57,399 nt of DNA from Elusimicrobiales bacterium (GCA_031082205.1 JAVHLJ010000013.1:1-57399); one strand, 5' to 3'; positions 1-8,241 are shown, counted from the first letter of the stretch. Numbers and translations: made by a program. The notes: generated by a model from the sequence alone, not told the origin.

Positions 1-102
1 CGCCCGGTTAAGGCCGACAAGGCCGCAAGCCTGCCGCTGGCTTAGGCCCAAGATCTTTACTATGTGTTCCACCGCGCTGCGTTTAACCTTGGGCCTTACC
101 AG
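1..102 (-). CDS. IS3-family transposase OrfB, N-terminal fragment (continues outside window)
   Basis: Reading the -1 frame after the slippery site gives 34 codons starting LVRPKVKRSAVEHIVKILGL and ending QACGLVGLNRA at the window edge. This matches the usual start of IS3 OrfB, the HTH_21-type region with a Q-R-x-A-C-x-L-V-G-L pattern that precedes the DDE integrase core. No good independent start codon is seen, so it is probably made as the OrfAB fusion. The catalytic DDE residues lie outside the window. Confidence 0.82.
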   Translation of the reverse strand, partial: MVRPKVKRSAVEHIVKILGLSQRQACGLVGLNRA

Positions 103-362
103 TTTTTTGAGAGCAATTCCTTGGCCGCGAGCAGTTCAAGCGTCTGGTCGGCGACTATCTGCTTAAGGCGGCGGTTTTCGTCTTCCAGGGACCGCAGGCG
201 TCGGATGTCAGGGATGGTCATGCCTGCGTACTTTTCGCGCCAGTTGAGCAGGGTGCGTTCGCTGATGCCGTATTTGCGGCACAGGTCCAGCCCTTTGGCA
301 CCGGCCGCCTGTTCTTTGAGGATGTTTACGATCTGATCTTCGGTGTAGTGTTTCCGGGGCAT
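96..362 (-). CDS. IS3-family transposase OrfA (HTH domain)
   Basis: OrfA is the DNA-binding half of an IS3-type transposase and recognises the element's terminal repeats. The product is about 88 residues. It begins PRKHYTEDQIVNILKE, continues with a helix-turn-helix containing LCRKYGISERTLLNW, and ends in a leucine-rich coiled coil that normally mediates multimerisation. I start it at 362 because a strong GGAGGT sits 7 bases upstream; an in-frame ATG five codons earlier is less likely. Its last codons run into an AAAAAAC slippery site, the usual device for making OrfAB by -1 frameshift. OrfA looks intact, so the element may still be active if the hidden part is complete. Confidence 0.9.
   Translation of the reverse strand: MPRKHYTEDQIVNILKEQAAGAKGLDLCRKYGISERTLLNWREKYAGMTIPDIRRLRSLEDENRRLKQIVADQTLELLAAKELLSKNW
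102..108 (-). other. Programmed -1 frameshift site (A AAA AAC)
   Basis: On the minus strand orfA reads TCA AAA AAC TGG TAA. The heptamer A AAA AAC is a textbook tandem-slippage site, and slipping back one base opens the orfB frame. Confidence 0.8.
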
Positions 363-419
363 TATGATGACCTCCATCTGCTATGTTAGCAACCGGAAAC
401 GGAAATTACCAGTGGGCTA

Positions 420-656
420 GTTTATGGGGAGAGGGTCACCGAGACCGACGCCAGGGTGAAAGAAGGCAAGTGCAAGGTCATAACCCGCCTCGAGCAGGAC
501 GGCGGCAGGGGGAAGAAGGCTTACGGCCTTTCGGCTATCCCCGGGCTGGCCGAACTTGTCGCCGGCGGCGCCGCCAAGTCCCTGGTGTCCGCGGGGGATA
601 TTCCCGATATCTCGGCCGACCTCCCGGACCTCTCCCGGTTCGGTTCCCTGGACTGA
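420..656 (+). pseudogene. 3' remnant of a gene abutting the IS end
   Basis: An open frame with no plausible ribosome-binding site runs from the IS edge to a TGA at 654-656. The readable product includes YGERVTETDARVKEGKCKVI and ends DLPDLSRFGSLD. A GTG at 456 could nominally start a 66-residue protein, but the frame stays sensible upstream to about 420, exactly where the IS ends. The simplest reading is the C-terminus of a gene whose front was displaced by the IS. I do not recognise the family. Confidence 0.5.
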
Positions 657-705
657 CGCAAGCTGATCGTTCCCGCGGCGCCCGAAAAGGCCGGATCCGC
701 CGGCC

Positions 706-733
706 TTGACAGCGTCCCTATCTCTGCTATACT
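706..733 (+). promoter_or_regulatory. Sigma-70-type promoter upstream of the C11 peptidase gene
   Basis: A perfect -35 box TTGACA (706-711) is followed after 16 bases by TATACT (728-733). It lies about 110 bases upstream of the ATG at 852, leaving a leader rich in short palindromes such as GGGCCCAAGGGCCC at 770-783. Confidence 0.65.
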
Positions 734-794
734 TTTAATGCCGGCGGGACTTAAGTCCTATTTTAGCGGGGGCCCAAGGGCCCAGCCCGGATTA

Positions 795-822
795 GGCCTA
801 AGGGCCTTTGATTAAAGTCAAA
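795..822 (+). repeat. 28-bp upstream motif, copy 1
   Basis: This stretch begins GGCCTAAGGGC and ends AGTCAAA. It matches 21 of 28 bases, ungapped, with 11658-11685 upstream of the PorV-TPR gene. It lies between the promoter and the start codon of the C11 peptidase gene, so it would be in the leader RNA or act as an operator. The identity count was made by eye. Confidence 0.5.
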
Positions 823-851
823 CCGCGCGCAAAAATATAACAGGTGACATT

Positions 852-2180
852 ATGAAAAGGCCGTTGACCTCTTCCTTCCTTATAACGCTGCTGGCGGCGT
901 CTTTCGCCGCGGCGGGGTCTTTCAACGACCTCTACAGGAGCGCCGCCGGGGCGGACGGCGTCCCGGTCCCCGTAGCCGTTCCCGCGGCGGAAGCCGTGGC
1001 GGCCGTCCCCTCCGAAGAGCCCGCGGCGGCCGGAGAGCGCGAGTGGCTGGTCCTGGTCTTCATCAGCGGCGTCAACGACCTGGGCATACTCAATTTCGCC
1101 AACGACGACGTCAACGAGATGGAGCGGGTCGGTTCCACGGACAAGGTCGCGGTGGTCGTGGAATACAATATCCTCTCCACCGACGGCTCCGCCGCGAACA
1201 CCCTGCAGTTCCAGCGGGGGGCCAAGACCCTGCACATACAGCGCGACGCCGATCCGGCCATCACCTCCCCCGTCATACACGAGAGCAATGACCTGGACAT
1301 GGGCAGCTGGAGGCACCTGGCGAAGTTCGCCCGCAGGAACATCCTCCGCTTCCCCGCCAAAAAAGTGATGCTGGTGGTCTGGAACCACGGCTCCGGCACG
1401 CTGGGCATCGCCAACGACGACGTCGCCGGCAGCAAGATCTCCGTCCGCGACCTGGGCCGCGCCCTGGGCCAGATAAAGGCGGCCAGGGGCGGAAAGCTGG
1501 ACATTCTCGCCACCGACGCCTGCCTGATGCAGATGGCCGGGGTCGCCTATGAGCTCAAGGACCACGCCGACGTCATAGTGGGTTCGGAGGAGATAATCGC
1601 GGGCCCCGGCTATCCCTATCACACGATGCTGGCCGCGATGAACGCCTCCCCGGCCCAGGACGCCGCGGGCATGGGCCGCGCGGTGGTCGCCGCCTACAAC
1701 GGCACCTATTCCTCTTCCCGCGCCACGCTGTCGGCGCTGCGCACCGACCGCCTGGGCGGCTTCGTGCAGCGGCTCGACGCCTGGACCGCCGCCGTCCTGG
1801 CCGACCCGGCCGCGCTGAGGGCCGCCGCCTCCGACGGCGTCATCAACGGTACCTTCTACTTCAGGATGCCCGATTCCAAGGACCTCGTCGACTACATCGA
1901 CGTCGTCTCCGATTCGCTGCCCGCAGGTTCGCCCGCCGTGGCGGCGGGAGAGGCCCTGAAGCGCTACGTCAAGGAAGACCTTATCGTAGCCGCCGCGGCC
2001 GGCGCCGCCGACCACAGGATCGAGGGCGCGGGCTGGTCCTACGCCGCCCGGACCCACGGCCTGGCCGTCTACGTCCCTTTCCGCATCTACGATTCCGCCA
2101 CCTACGAGTCGCTGGCCTTCGCCGCGGACTCCAGGTGGGACGATTTCCTCCGGGCCCTGATGGCCGAGAGGCTGAAGTAG
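852..2180 (+). CDS. Exported clostripain-like cysteine peptidase (family C11)
   Basis: This 442-residue protein has a signal peptide (residues 1-22) and a Pro/Ala-rich linker before the catalytic domain, which starts near residue 64. The dyad of clan CD peptidases is visible: His179 in VVWNHGSG and Cys224 in TDACLMQ, followed by the GSEE strand motif. C11 enzymes cleave after basic residues; in Bacteroidetes-type bacteria they are secreted proteases. The length suits the family. AGGTGA five bases before ATG supports the start. It is followed after 10 bases by another exported protein and shares the promoter at 706-733. Specificity cannot be read from the sequence. Confidence 0.88.
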   Translation: MKRPLTSSFLITLLAASFAAAGSFNDLYRSAAGADGVPVPVAVPAAEAVAAVPSEEPAAAGEREWLVLVFISGVNDLGILNFANDDVNEMERVGSTDKVAVVVEYNILSTDGSAANTLQFQRGAKTLHIQRDADPAITSPVIHESNDLDMGSWRHLAKFARRNILRFPAKKVMLVVWNHGSGTLGIANDDVAGSKISVRDLGRALGQIKAARGGKLDILATDACLMQMAGVAYELKDHADVIVGSEEIIAGPGYPYHTMLAAMNASPAQDAAGMGRAVVAAYNGTYSSSRATLSALRTDRLGGFVQRLDAWTAAVLADPAALRAAASDGVINGTFYFRMPDSKDLVDYIDVVSDSLPAGSPAVAAGEALKRYVKEDLIVAAAAGAADHRIEGAGWSYAARTHGLAVYVPFRIYDSATYESLAFAADSRWDDFLRALMAERLK

Positions 2181-2190
2181 GGTTAAAATC

Positions 2191-3948
2191 ATGAACGCCG
2201 CGAAGACCGTACGGACCTTCCTCTCAGCCGCGCTCCTGGCGCCGGCCCTGGCCGTGTGCGTCCGGGCCCAGGGGCTCACCGAGGCCCAGGCCGAGCGGAT
2301 GAACGCCTACGAGATCGCCATAGCCAGCGCCAACCCGGCCGAGTGCCGCCGCTTCCTGGGCGAGAGGGCCCTGCTGGACAAGATCCGGGCCCTGGACATA
2401 GAGCGCGCCGCCATGCTCATCTCGCGCGCCGAGGCCGTAAAGGACCTGGAGGACCTCTTCCGCCAGCGCTGGACCCCGGCCGACGCCAACAGGCTCAGCG
2501 AGTCGCTGGAGATACGCGTCGACGTAAACAAGCCGCTTTCCGAGGTCGGCGTGGGCCCCGAGCCCGAGAAGGTCTTGACCTGGCTAAAGAACTACAAGAG
2601 CGACCTGACGCCGGAGCTGGAGGGGACGGTCGAGAAAGCCATACGCAAGTGGGAGGTGGTCTTCGGCACCACCTCGGTCTCGCTGCGCATGAACTGGGGC
2701 CAGGCGACCGGCGCCAACAGGGTGGGGATCAACCGCGACGCCTGGAGGACCTGGACCCTCCGCGAGCGCAACGCCGTGGTGGACAGGATCTCCCGCGCCC
2801 CCGGCTTCGAGGGGTTCAGCGACACGGTGCTGCCGGCCCGCCAGGAGATGCAGGAACTGCAGAACGCCGTGGACGCCGCGCGCGGTTCCGGGGTCCTGAC
2901 CCCGGAGCAGCTCTCCGCGCTCGACGGCAAGAGCCTCCAGGAACAGGCCTACCTTCTGGGTAATTTCTTCGACGGCGGAGCCGCCGTGCCGGCGGACATA
3001 CAGGCCAGGATCAATTCCGCCCGCGCCTCGCTGCCTTCGGAGGTCCTGACCAGCGAACAGCGCGCGCTGCTGGGCGGCATGCTGCAGACCTCCGTGCTGC
3101 GCGAGGTGAAGGGCACCGCCGCCGGCGACAGGGTCAACGAGTTCTATTCCAAAAAGGCCCGGCTGAACATCGCCGTCGCCCCCTGCGACGGCTGCGACGC
3201 CCGCTATGACGCCTCCACCGGCTCGATAACCGTCGATTCCGAGGTGGTGCAGCAGTTCCTGCGCCTGCGCGGCTACAGCTCCGAATCGCTGATGCGCGAC
3301 CCGGCCCGGCTGGCCGAGCTGACCCGCTACCTCTCCCCGGTCATCGTCCGCGAGTCCTCGCATCAGATGCAGGCCCATTGGGCCTCCCAGCAGGGGCTCT
3401 ACCTGCCCAACACCCAGGAGGCGGAGATAGAGGCTTCCACGCTGGAAGCGACCTATACCCTGGAGAAACTGCGCGGCGACGAATCCTTCAGGACGATGTT
3501 CACGGACCTGCGCGGCTCCTCGTCCTACGCCCAGAAGAGGCTGGATATCTCCACCACTTTCAGCGAGAACGGCTCGCGCAAGTTCGCCAGCGTCATGCGG
3601 CAGATGTACTACGCCTCGACACCTTCGCTGGTGGCGGCCTCCTCGCAGGTGCTTTCCGCCGTCAACACCGAGCTGACCCGCCGCGCCGGCCTCTCCGCCG
3701 CGGAGCGCGCGGAGCTCGACGAACTGGGGCTGCCGCTGGCCGACGCCCTGCAGATGCAGGCCGACGAGCTGGCCGGCTCCGTGCGCGACATAAAGACCGA
3801 CGCGCTGACAGAGATACGGTCCGACCTGGCCGACCTCGGCCTCTACACGGCGCATTACAGGGCCGAGACCGAATGGGGCCGCTCGGTCAGGACCGCCTCG
3901 AAACCGGGCGGAAAGAGCTCCGCCGTGCCGGTGCCGGGAGGGGGATGA
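2191..3948 (+). CDS. Exported protein with degenerate zincin-like motif
   Basis: The product is 585 residues with a signal peptide (about 1-26, ending VCVRAQ). The middle is helical and Glu/Arg/Ala-rich. Near residues 330-345 there is a CDGCDARYD segment followed by a strand TGSITVDSEV, and at residues 387-391 the sequence RESSH. In zinc peptidases of similar layout this spot carries HExxH, so the first zinc-binding His seems replaced by Arg. A downstream EAEIEAS could hold the third ligand position. I do not recognise a named family. It lies between the C11 peptidase gene and a small secreted protein gene (1-base gap), so all three are probably co-transcribed and exported. Inactive protease-like scaffold or chaperone is one possibility. 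Confidence 0.6.
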   Translation: MNAAKTVRTFLSAALLAPALAVCVRAQGLTEAQAERMNAYEIAIASANPAECRRFLGERALLDKIRALDIERAAMLISRAEAVKDLEDLFRQRWTPADANRLSESLEIRVDVNKPLSEVGVGPEPEKVLTWLKNYKSDLTPELEGTVEKAIRKWEVVFGTTSVSLRMNWGQATGANRVGINRDAWRTWTLRERNAVVDRISRAPGFEGFSDTVLPARQEMQELQNAVDAARGSGVLTPEQLSALDGKSLQEQAYLLGNFFDGGAAVPADIQARINSARASLPSEVLTSEQRALLGGMLQTSVLREVKGTAAGDRVNEFYSKKARLNIAVAPCDGCDARYDASTGSITVDSEVVQQFLRLRGYSSESLMRDPARLAELTRYLSPVIVRESSHQMQAHWASQQGLYLPNTQEAEIEASTLEATYTLEKLRGDESFRTMFTDLRGSSSYAQKRLDISTTFSENGSRKFASVMRQMYYASTPSLVAASSQVLSAVNTELTRRAGLSAAERAELDELGLPLADALQMQADELAGSVRDIKTDALTEIRSDLADLGLYTAHYRAETEWGRSVRTASKPGGKSSAVPVPGGG

Positions 3949-3949
3949 T

Positions 3950-4537
3950 ATGGTCCGCCTGGCAGCCGCCCTGCTTTTCTGTCTGCCTCCCGCCCTGACG
4001 GCGAGGGACGCCGTCAAGCCCCCGGAGTCCAAGGTTTACACCATGGACAACGACTATTTCTCCTGCGTCATACCTGCGGACTGGAAATTCACCCGGGATA
4101 CCTCCTATGAGGAGGAGGACGGCATATTCGGCATAGAGCTGGCCGCCCCCAAGTCCGGCAAGGCCCCGGTCCTCATATTCGTGACATACTACGCCCCGGG
4201 CAACGCGGATTTCAAAGGCCACGACGATTTCCTGGCCCGCAATTCGAAGAATTCGCTGGGCGAGACGAAAAGCCCTACCGAGACCTACGGCCCGGTGAAA
4301 AAAGCCGACGTGGGCAAGTCGAAGGCGAAGGGATTCTCCCTGGCCAGGGAGCGCAAGCGCTTCCTGCACCCGGAAGGCAAGTCCGAGGAGAGCGTCGTCC
4401 TGCGGGAGCTCATGTACGTGGTGCCGGCCGCCAAAAAAGGCGGTTTCCACGTGCTGCATTTTTCGGCCCCCAAGGCCGATTACGGGAAGTATCTGCCGGT
4501 GTTCAGGCGGCTGTCGGATTCGTTCAGCGGCTTGTAG
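3950..4537 (+). CDS. Small exported protein of PsbP/DUF1795-like type
   Basis: This protein is 195 residues with a short signal peptide (LLFCLPPALTA). The body begins with a strand pattern FSCVIPADWKF followed by charged loops, reminiscent of PsbP/DUF1795 proteins, which read YSFxyPxdW near their start. No catalytic residues are evident. It begins one base after the upstream stop and is followed by a strong terminator, so it closes the three-gene exported-protein operon. Assignment to the fold is tentative. Confidence 0.6.
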   Translation: MVRLAAALLFCLPPALTARDAVKPPESKVYTMDNDYFSCVIPADWKFTRDTSYEEEDGIFGIELAAPKSGKAPVLIFVTYYAPGNADFKGHDDFLARNSKNSLGETKSPTETYGPVKKADVGKSKAKGFSLARERKRFLHPEGKSEESVVLRELMYVVPAAKKGGFHVLHFSAPKADYGKYLPVFRRLSDSFSGL

Positions 4538-4556
4538 CGCCTGCGGAGGGGACTAT

Positions 4557-4618
4557 CCCCCGCCTCGCGGCGGGGGCTCGCGGGAAGCTGCGCTGGTTCA
4601 GCGCAGCTTCCTCTTTTT
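4557..4618 (+). terminator. Double hairpin ending the exported-protein operon
   Basis: A first perfect stem CCCCCGCC/GGCGGGGG (4557-4576) is followed by a 13-base perfect stem GGAAGCTGCGCTG/CAGCGCAGCTTCC (4583-4611) and then TCTTTTT. The second is a clear intrinsic terminator for the plus strand. It overlaps the last codons of the convergent glpQ gene. Confidence 0.8.
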
Positions 4619-5482
4619 AAGGTGTTCGATCAGCTTCGCGGGATAGTCGGTGATGATCCCGTCCACGCCGTAGCCCACGGCCCGGTCCCACTCCTCCTCG
4701 GAATTGAGCGTCCAGGGCACCACCGGGATGCCGGCTTTCTGCGCCTTTTGGACCGTGTCGGCGTTTATCCACCGGAAATAAGGGCTCCAGATGTCGGCCC
4801 GCGAGCCGCGGACCACCGAATCGGGGTCGAGAAGGTTCTCGGCCGTCAGCTGCGCCGTCTTTACGGAAGGCGCGAGCCTTTTCATCTCGAGCAGCGTGCG
4901 GTAGTCGAAGGACTGCACCACGGTCCGCCTCTCCATCCCGTGCTTGCGGAGGACGGCGGAGACCAGGCGGGCGAACTCCGACGGCGACGGCGCGAGGTCG
5001 GGCTCGCCGGGGGAAAGCTTGGTCTCGATGTTGAAGCGCACCCTGGCCGCCGCGGGGCGGGTGGAATTCTTCACATGGGTTAAAACCTCGTCGAGCGAGG
5101 GGACGCGGGTCCCCGGAACGGGGCGCTGGTCCGGGAACCTCGGGTTCTTCAGCGTGCCGCAATCGTATCCTTTCAGCTCGGCCAGCGTCAGCGAACGGAT
5201 GGGCACCGGCTTTTCCAGCTTCGACCCGCCGGGGCCCAGGCAGATGACCGGGTTGACATAGGGGTCGTGCGAGACGATCACGATATTGTCCTTGGTCACG
5301 CCCAGGTCGAATTCCAGCACGTCGACGCCGGCGTCCAACGCCTCGTCGAGGGCCGGCAGCGTGTTCTCGGGGTGGGTGCCGCGCGAGCCGCGGTGGCCCT
5401 CCACCCAGACCCGGCGTACCCCCTCCGCGGAGGCCGTTCCCGCCAGCATGAGCGCTATGAGCGCCAGCGCCGTCTTTTTCAT
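4598..5482 (-). CDS. glpQ: Periplasmic glycerophosphodiester phosphodiesterase
   Basis: This enzyme hydrolyses glycerophosphodiesters such as glycerophosphoethanolamine to sn-glycerol-3-phosphate and an alcohol. The 294-residue product has a signal peptide (MKKTALALIALMLAGTASA). Family motifs are visible: His30-Arg31 in GHRGSRG, PENT at 38-41, Glu57 and Asp59 in LEFDLGVT, and His72 in VSHDP. A Ca/Mg-dependent TIM barrel is expected. It follows glpT by 13 bases on the same strand, so its product would be imported by the neighbouring transporter. Confidence 0.9.
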   Translation of the reverse strand: MKKTALALIALMLAGTASAEGVRRVWVEGHRGSRGTHPENTLPALDEALDAGVDVLEFDLGVTKDNIVIVSHDPYVNPVICLGPGGSKLEKPVPIRSLTLAELKGYDCGTLKNPRFPDQRPVPGTRVPSLDEVLTHVKNSTRPAAARVRFNIETKLSPGEPDLAPSPSEFARLVSAVLRKHGMERRTVVQSFDYRTLLEMKRLAPSVKTAQLTAENLLDPDSVVRGSRADIWSPYFRWINADTVQKAQKAGIPVVPWTLNSEEEWDRAVGYGVDGIITDYPAKLIEHLKKRKLR

Positions 5483-5495
5483 GTGAAGTCCCCTT

Positions 5496-6875
5496 TTACC
5501 TGAGTTTGCAGTCCTGGTGATGCGTCCGCCAGGTGAAAGCCAGCAGCGTTACGGCCAGCGCGCAGGAGGCCAGCAGCAGCCAGAAGCCGCCGTCCCAGCC
5601 CCACCTGTCCACCACGCGGCCCATGCCCAGTTCGGCTATGACCGCGCCGCCCATGTAGCCGAAAAGCCCCGTGAAACCGGCCGCGGTGCCGGCCGCCTTC
5701 TTGGGCACCAGGTCCACGGCGCCGACGCCGATGAGCATGACCGGGCCGTATATAAGGAAGCCGATCACGAAGAGCGCGGCCGAGTCCACCATGAAGTTTC
5801 CGGCCGGGTTCTTCCAGTACACCCAGACCGCCGCGGTGACCAGGACCATGTAGATGACCGAGATCGGCCCCCTGCGGCCGCCGAAGAGCCGGTCCGAGGC
5901 CCAGCCGGCCAGCAGCGTGCCCGGTATTCCGGCGTACTCGTAGATGAAGAACTGCCAGCGCGCGATGTCCGGCGGGCAGGCCTTCACCTGCGTCAGGTAG
6001 GTCGGCGCCCAGTCCAGGACGCCGTAGCGTATGACGTAGACGAAGACATTTGCCACGGCCAGCAGCCAGAGCATTTTATTTTTGAAGACGAACCGCGTGA
6101 ATATCTCTTTCGCGCCCAGCTCCCGTTCCGGGTCGTCCACGCAGGTGTCCGGGCGGTCGCCGGTATGGTCCTCTATGGAGGGGAGGCCGCAGCTCTGCGG
6201 CGTATCGCGCAGGAAAACGCCTATCAGCAGGCCCATCGCTATCGACATCAGGGCCGGGACGTAGAATATAAGGTAGAAAGGCAGCTTTTCGCCCATCAGC
6301 GCGCCCAGCGACAGCGCCGCGGCTATGGCCAGCGACCAGTTTATTATCGGCCCGACTATGCCGCCGCCGACATTGTGCGCGAGGTTCCATATCGCGAACT
6401 TGGTGCCGCGCTCGGAGTCGCTGAACCAGTGGGTCAGCGTGCGCGCGCAGGGCGGCCAGCCCATGCCCTGCACCCAGCCGTTGACGAACCACATCGCCGT
6501 CAGCGCCCAGAGCGAGGATGTCAGCGAAGGGAAGACCAGGTTGACCGCGCCCGAGAGTATGAGGCCGGTGGCCATGAAATAGCGGGGGTTGGAGCGGTCC
6601 GAGACATTGCCCATCACGAACTTGCTCACGCCGTAGGCCACCGACAGGGCCGCCGCTATCAGGCCGACGTCGCCCTTGGAGAAGCCGAACTCGCTGATGA
6701 GGTAGGGTTTTGCCAGCGAGAAGTTCTTGCGCACCAGGTAGAAGCCGGCGTAGCCGAAGAAGATGGTCAGCATCACCTGCCAGCGGAGTTTTTTATATTC
6801 CGGGTCTATCTTCTCTTTCGGCAGCGGGGCCGTGAACTTTGCGGGCCTGTATATCGAGAGGAATTTGTCCAGCAT
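5496..6875 (-). CDS. glpT: Glycerol-3-phosphate/organophosphate transporter (OPA family, MFS)
   Basis: The 459-residue protein has about 12 membrane segments. Its N-terminus (FFGYAGFYLVRKNFSLAKPYL) and the segments NGWVQGMGWPPCARTL and AIWNLAHNVGGG are characteristic of GlpT/UhpT antiporters, which exchange organophosphates for phosphate. The Tyr-x-x-Arg-Lys near residue 48 is the conserved substrate-binding region. Being paired with glpQ makes glycerol-3-phosphate the likely substrate; another sugar phosphate cannot be excluded. It starts 9 bases after uraA ends, so it is in the same operon. Confidence 0.88.
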   Translation of the reverse strand: MLDKFLSIYRPAKFTAPLPKEKIDPEYKKLRWQVMLTIFFGYAGFYLVRKNFSLAKPYLISEFGFSKGDVGLIAAALSVAYGVSKFVMGNVSDRSNPRYFMATGLILSGAVNLVFPSLTSSLWALTAMWFVNGWVQGMGWPPCARTLTHWFSDSERGTKFAIWNLAHNVGGGIVGPIINWSLAIAAALSLGALMGEKLPFYLIFYVPALMSIAMGLLIGVFLRDTPQSCGLPSIEDHTGDRPDTCVDDPERELGAKEIFTRFVFKNKMLWLLAVANVFVYVIRYGVLDWAPTYLTQVKACPPDIARWQFFIYEYAGIPGTLLAGWASDRLFGGRRGPISVIYMVLVTAAVWVYWKNPAGNFMVDSAALFVIGFLIYGPVMLIGVGAVDLVPKKAAGTAAGFTGLFGYMGGAVIAELGMGRVVDRWGWDGGFWLLLASCALAVTLLAFTWRTHHQDCKLR

Positions 6876-6884
6876 GATGCTCCT

Positions 6885-8180
6885 TTATGCGCCGGTTTCG
6901 CAGGCCCGCCTGTCCTGGGGGTCTTCCGTGCCGCCGAAGGAAAGCAGCAGGTTCAGGACCACCGCCAGGACGGTGCCGAAGGCGATGCCGGCTATGTTCA
7001 CGCCGGCTACCGTGATGCCTTTCACCCCGAGCCCGGTGGCCGCTATCAGCGAGGCCCCGGCGATGATCAGGTTCTTGTGCGAGCAGAAATCGACCCGGGC
7101 GTCCAGCCAGATCTTCACGCCCATCAGCGCGATGAGGCCGTAGAGTATCAGCGTCACGCCGCCCAGCACCGGCGCCGGTATGGCCTGTATCAGGGCTCCG
7201 AACTTGGGGCAGAGGCCCAGCAGCACGGCCATGCAGGCCGCGGCCACGAAGTTGTAGACGCTGAAGACGCGCGTTATGGCCATGACGCCCATGTTCTCGG
7301 CGTAGGTGGTCTGCGGCGTGCCGCCGCCCATCGCCGAGACGAAAGAAGCGACGGCGTCGCCCATATAGGCCCGGCCGAGATGGGGGTTGAGGTCGCGCTT
7401 CATGTAGCCGCCGATAGCCTCCAGGTGGCCCTTGTTCTCGGCCACCAGCACGATGAACACGGGGGCTATGACCAGCAGGGCCGGCAGCGAGAAGACCGGG
7501 GTCTGGAAAGGCGGCAGGCCCAGCCAGCCGGCGTCCATCACCGCTTTCACCTTCTCCTGCGGCATCAGTCCCAGCCATGCGGAGGCCAGGCAGCCGGCTA
7601 TGACGCCGGTGAGTATGGGCAGCAGGCGCAGGAAGCCGCGCGCGTAGATTGAGACGGCGGCCGAGACCAGGAAGGTGAACGCGGCCGCGCCGAAGACGAC
7701 GTAATCGTGGCGGGTGGCGAGGACGAAGTCGGCGTTCACCGCGTTCTGCACGGCCGAACCGGCCAGGTTCAGGCCGATGAGCGCCACGACCGAGCCGGTG
7801 ACCACCGGCGGCATCAGCCGGTCTATCCAGGCGGAACCTTTTTTCATCGTGTAGGCCCCGGCCAGCGCGTAGAGCAGGGCCGCTCCCGCTATGCCGCAGA
7901 GCGCGGCCGGCACGCCCGCCGGCTGCCCGGCCGTCACGGCCAGCACCGGCCCGATGAAAGCGAAGGAGGAGCCCAGGTAGCTGGGCACCTTGAACTTCGT
8001 TATCGCTATAAAGATCAGCGTGCCGACGCCGGAGAAGAAAACGGCGGTCTGCGGGTCGAAGCCCATGAGCACCGGCGCCAGTACCGTGGCGCCGAACATC
8101 GCCACCACGTGCTGCATGCCCATCGGGATAAGTCTGCGGAGGGGGATCCTGTCTTCGGGGTAATATGTCCTGTCTTCCAT
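6885..8180 (-). CDS. uraA: Uracil/xanthine permease (NCS2 family)
   Basis: This membrane protein (431 residues) belongs to the nucleobase:cation symporter 2 family. Evidence is the N-terminal PMGMQHVVAMFGATVLAPVLMG, the SFAFIGPVLAV segment, and the family motif region AVASFVSAMGGGTPQTTYAENMGVMAITRV, in which the Glu and the TTYAEN stretch bind the base. The N-terminal QH and AMGGGTPQTTYAEN pattern resemble UraA more than purine-specific relatives. It leads an operon with glpT and glpQ. Upstream, 8181-8267 holds the terminator of the next gene and AT-rich sequence that may contain its promoter, but no clear -35 box. Confidence 0.87.
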   Translation of the reverse strand: MEDRTYYPEDRIPLRRLIPMGMQHVVAMFGATVLAPVLMGFDPQTAVFFSGVGTLIFIAITKFKVPSYLGSSFAFIGPVLAVTAGQPAGVPAALCGIAGAALLYALAGAYTMKKGSAWIDRLMPPVVTGSVVALIGLNLAGSAVQNAVNADFVLATRHDYVVFGAAAFTFLVSAAVSIYARGFLRLLPILTGVIAGCLASAWLGLMPQEKVKAVMDAGWLGLPPFQTPVFSLPALLVIAPVFIVLVAENKGHLEAIGGYMKRDLNPHLGRAYMGDAVASFVSAMGGGTPQTTYAENMGVMAITRVFSVYNFVAAACMAVLLGLCPKFGALIQAIPAPVLGGVTLILYGLIALMGVKIWLDARVDFCSHKNLIIAGASLIAATGLGVKGITVAGVNIAGIAFGTVLAVVLNLLLSFGGTEDPQDRRACETGA

Positions 8181-8217
8181 TTATAGTGAAAATAGCAAAT
8201 TGAGGCGGGGGCGGGAA

Positions 8218-8241
8218 ATAAAAAAACCCCGCTGGCGGGGT
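8218..8241 (-). terminator. Intrinsic terminator after the PorV-like gene
   Basis: On the minus strand the stem ACCCCG/CGGGGT with a four-base loop is followed by seven T's. It separates the PorV-like gene from uraA. Confidence 0.75.

Larger units (their letters stand above)
1..418 (-). mobile_element. IS3-family insertion sequence, 5' part, cut by the window edge
   Basis: The first ~420 bases hold the upstream end of an IS3-family element reading on the minus strand: an orfA of HTH type, an A6C slippery site at its end, and the beginning of an orfB in the -1 frame. The rest of orfB lies beyond the left edge. The outer inverted-repeat end could not be fixed; it must lie between the orfA start (362) and about 420, where an unrelated reading frame on the plus strand becomes coherent. 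The target duplication cannot be seen because only one end is present. Confidence 0.85.

Noticed and set aside
456-656. Independent 66-residue gene starting at GTG 456
   Set aside because: There is no ribosome-binding site, and the frame continues sensibly upstream to the IS end, so it is better read as a gene remnant.
5517-7652. 711-codon plus-strand frame across glpT and uraA
   Set aside because: The product is His/Arg/Gln-rich and unlike any protein; the minus-strand genes are clear transporters.
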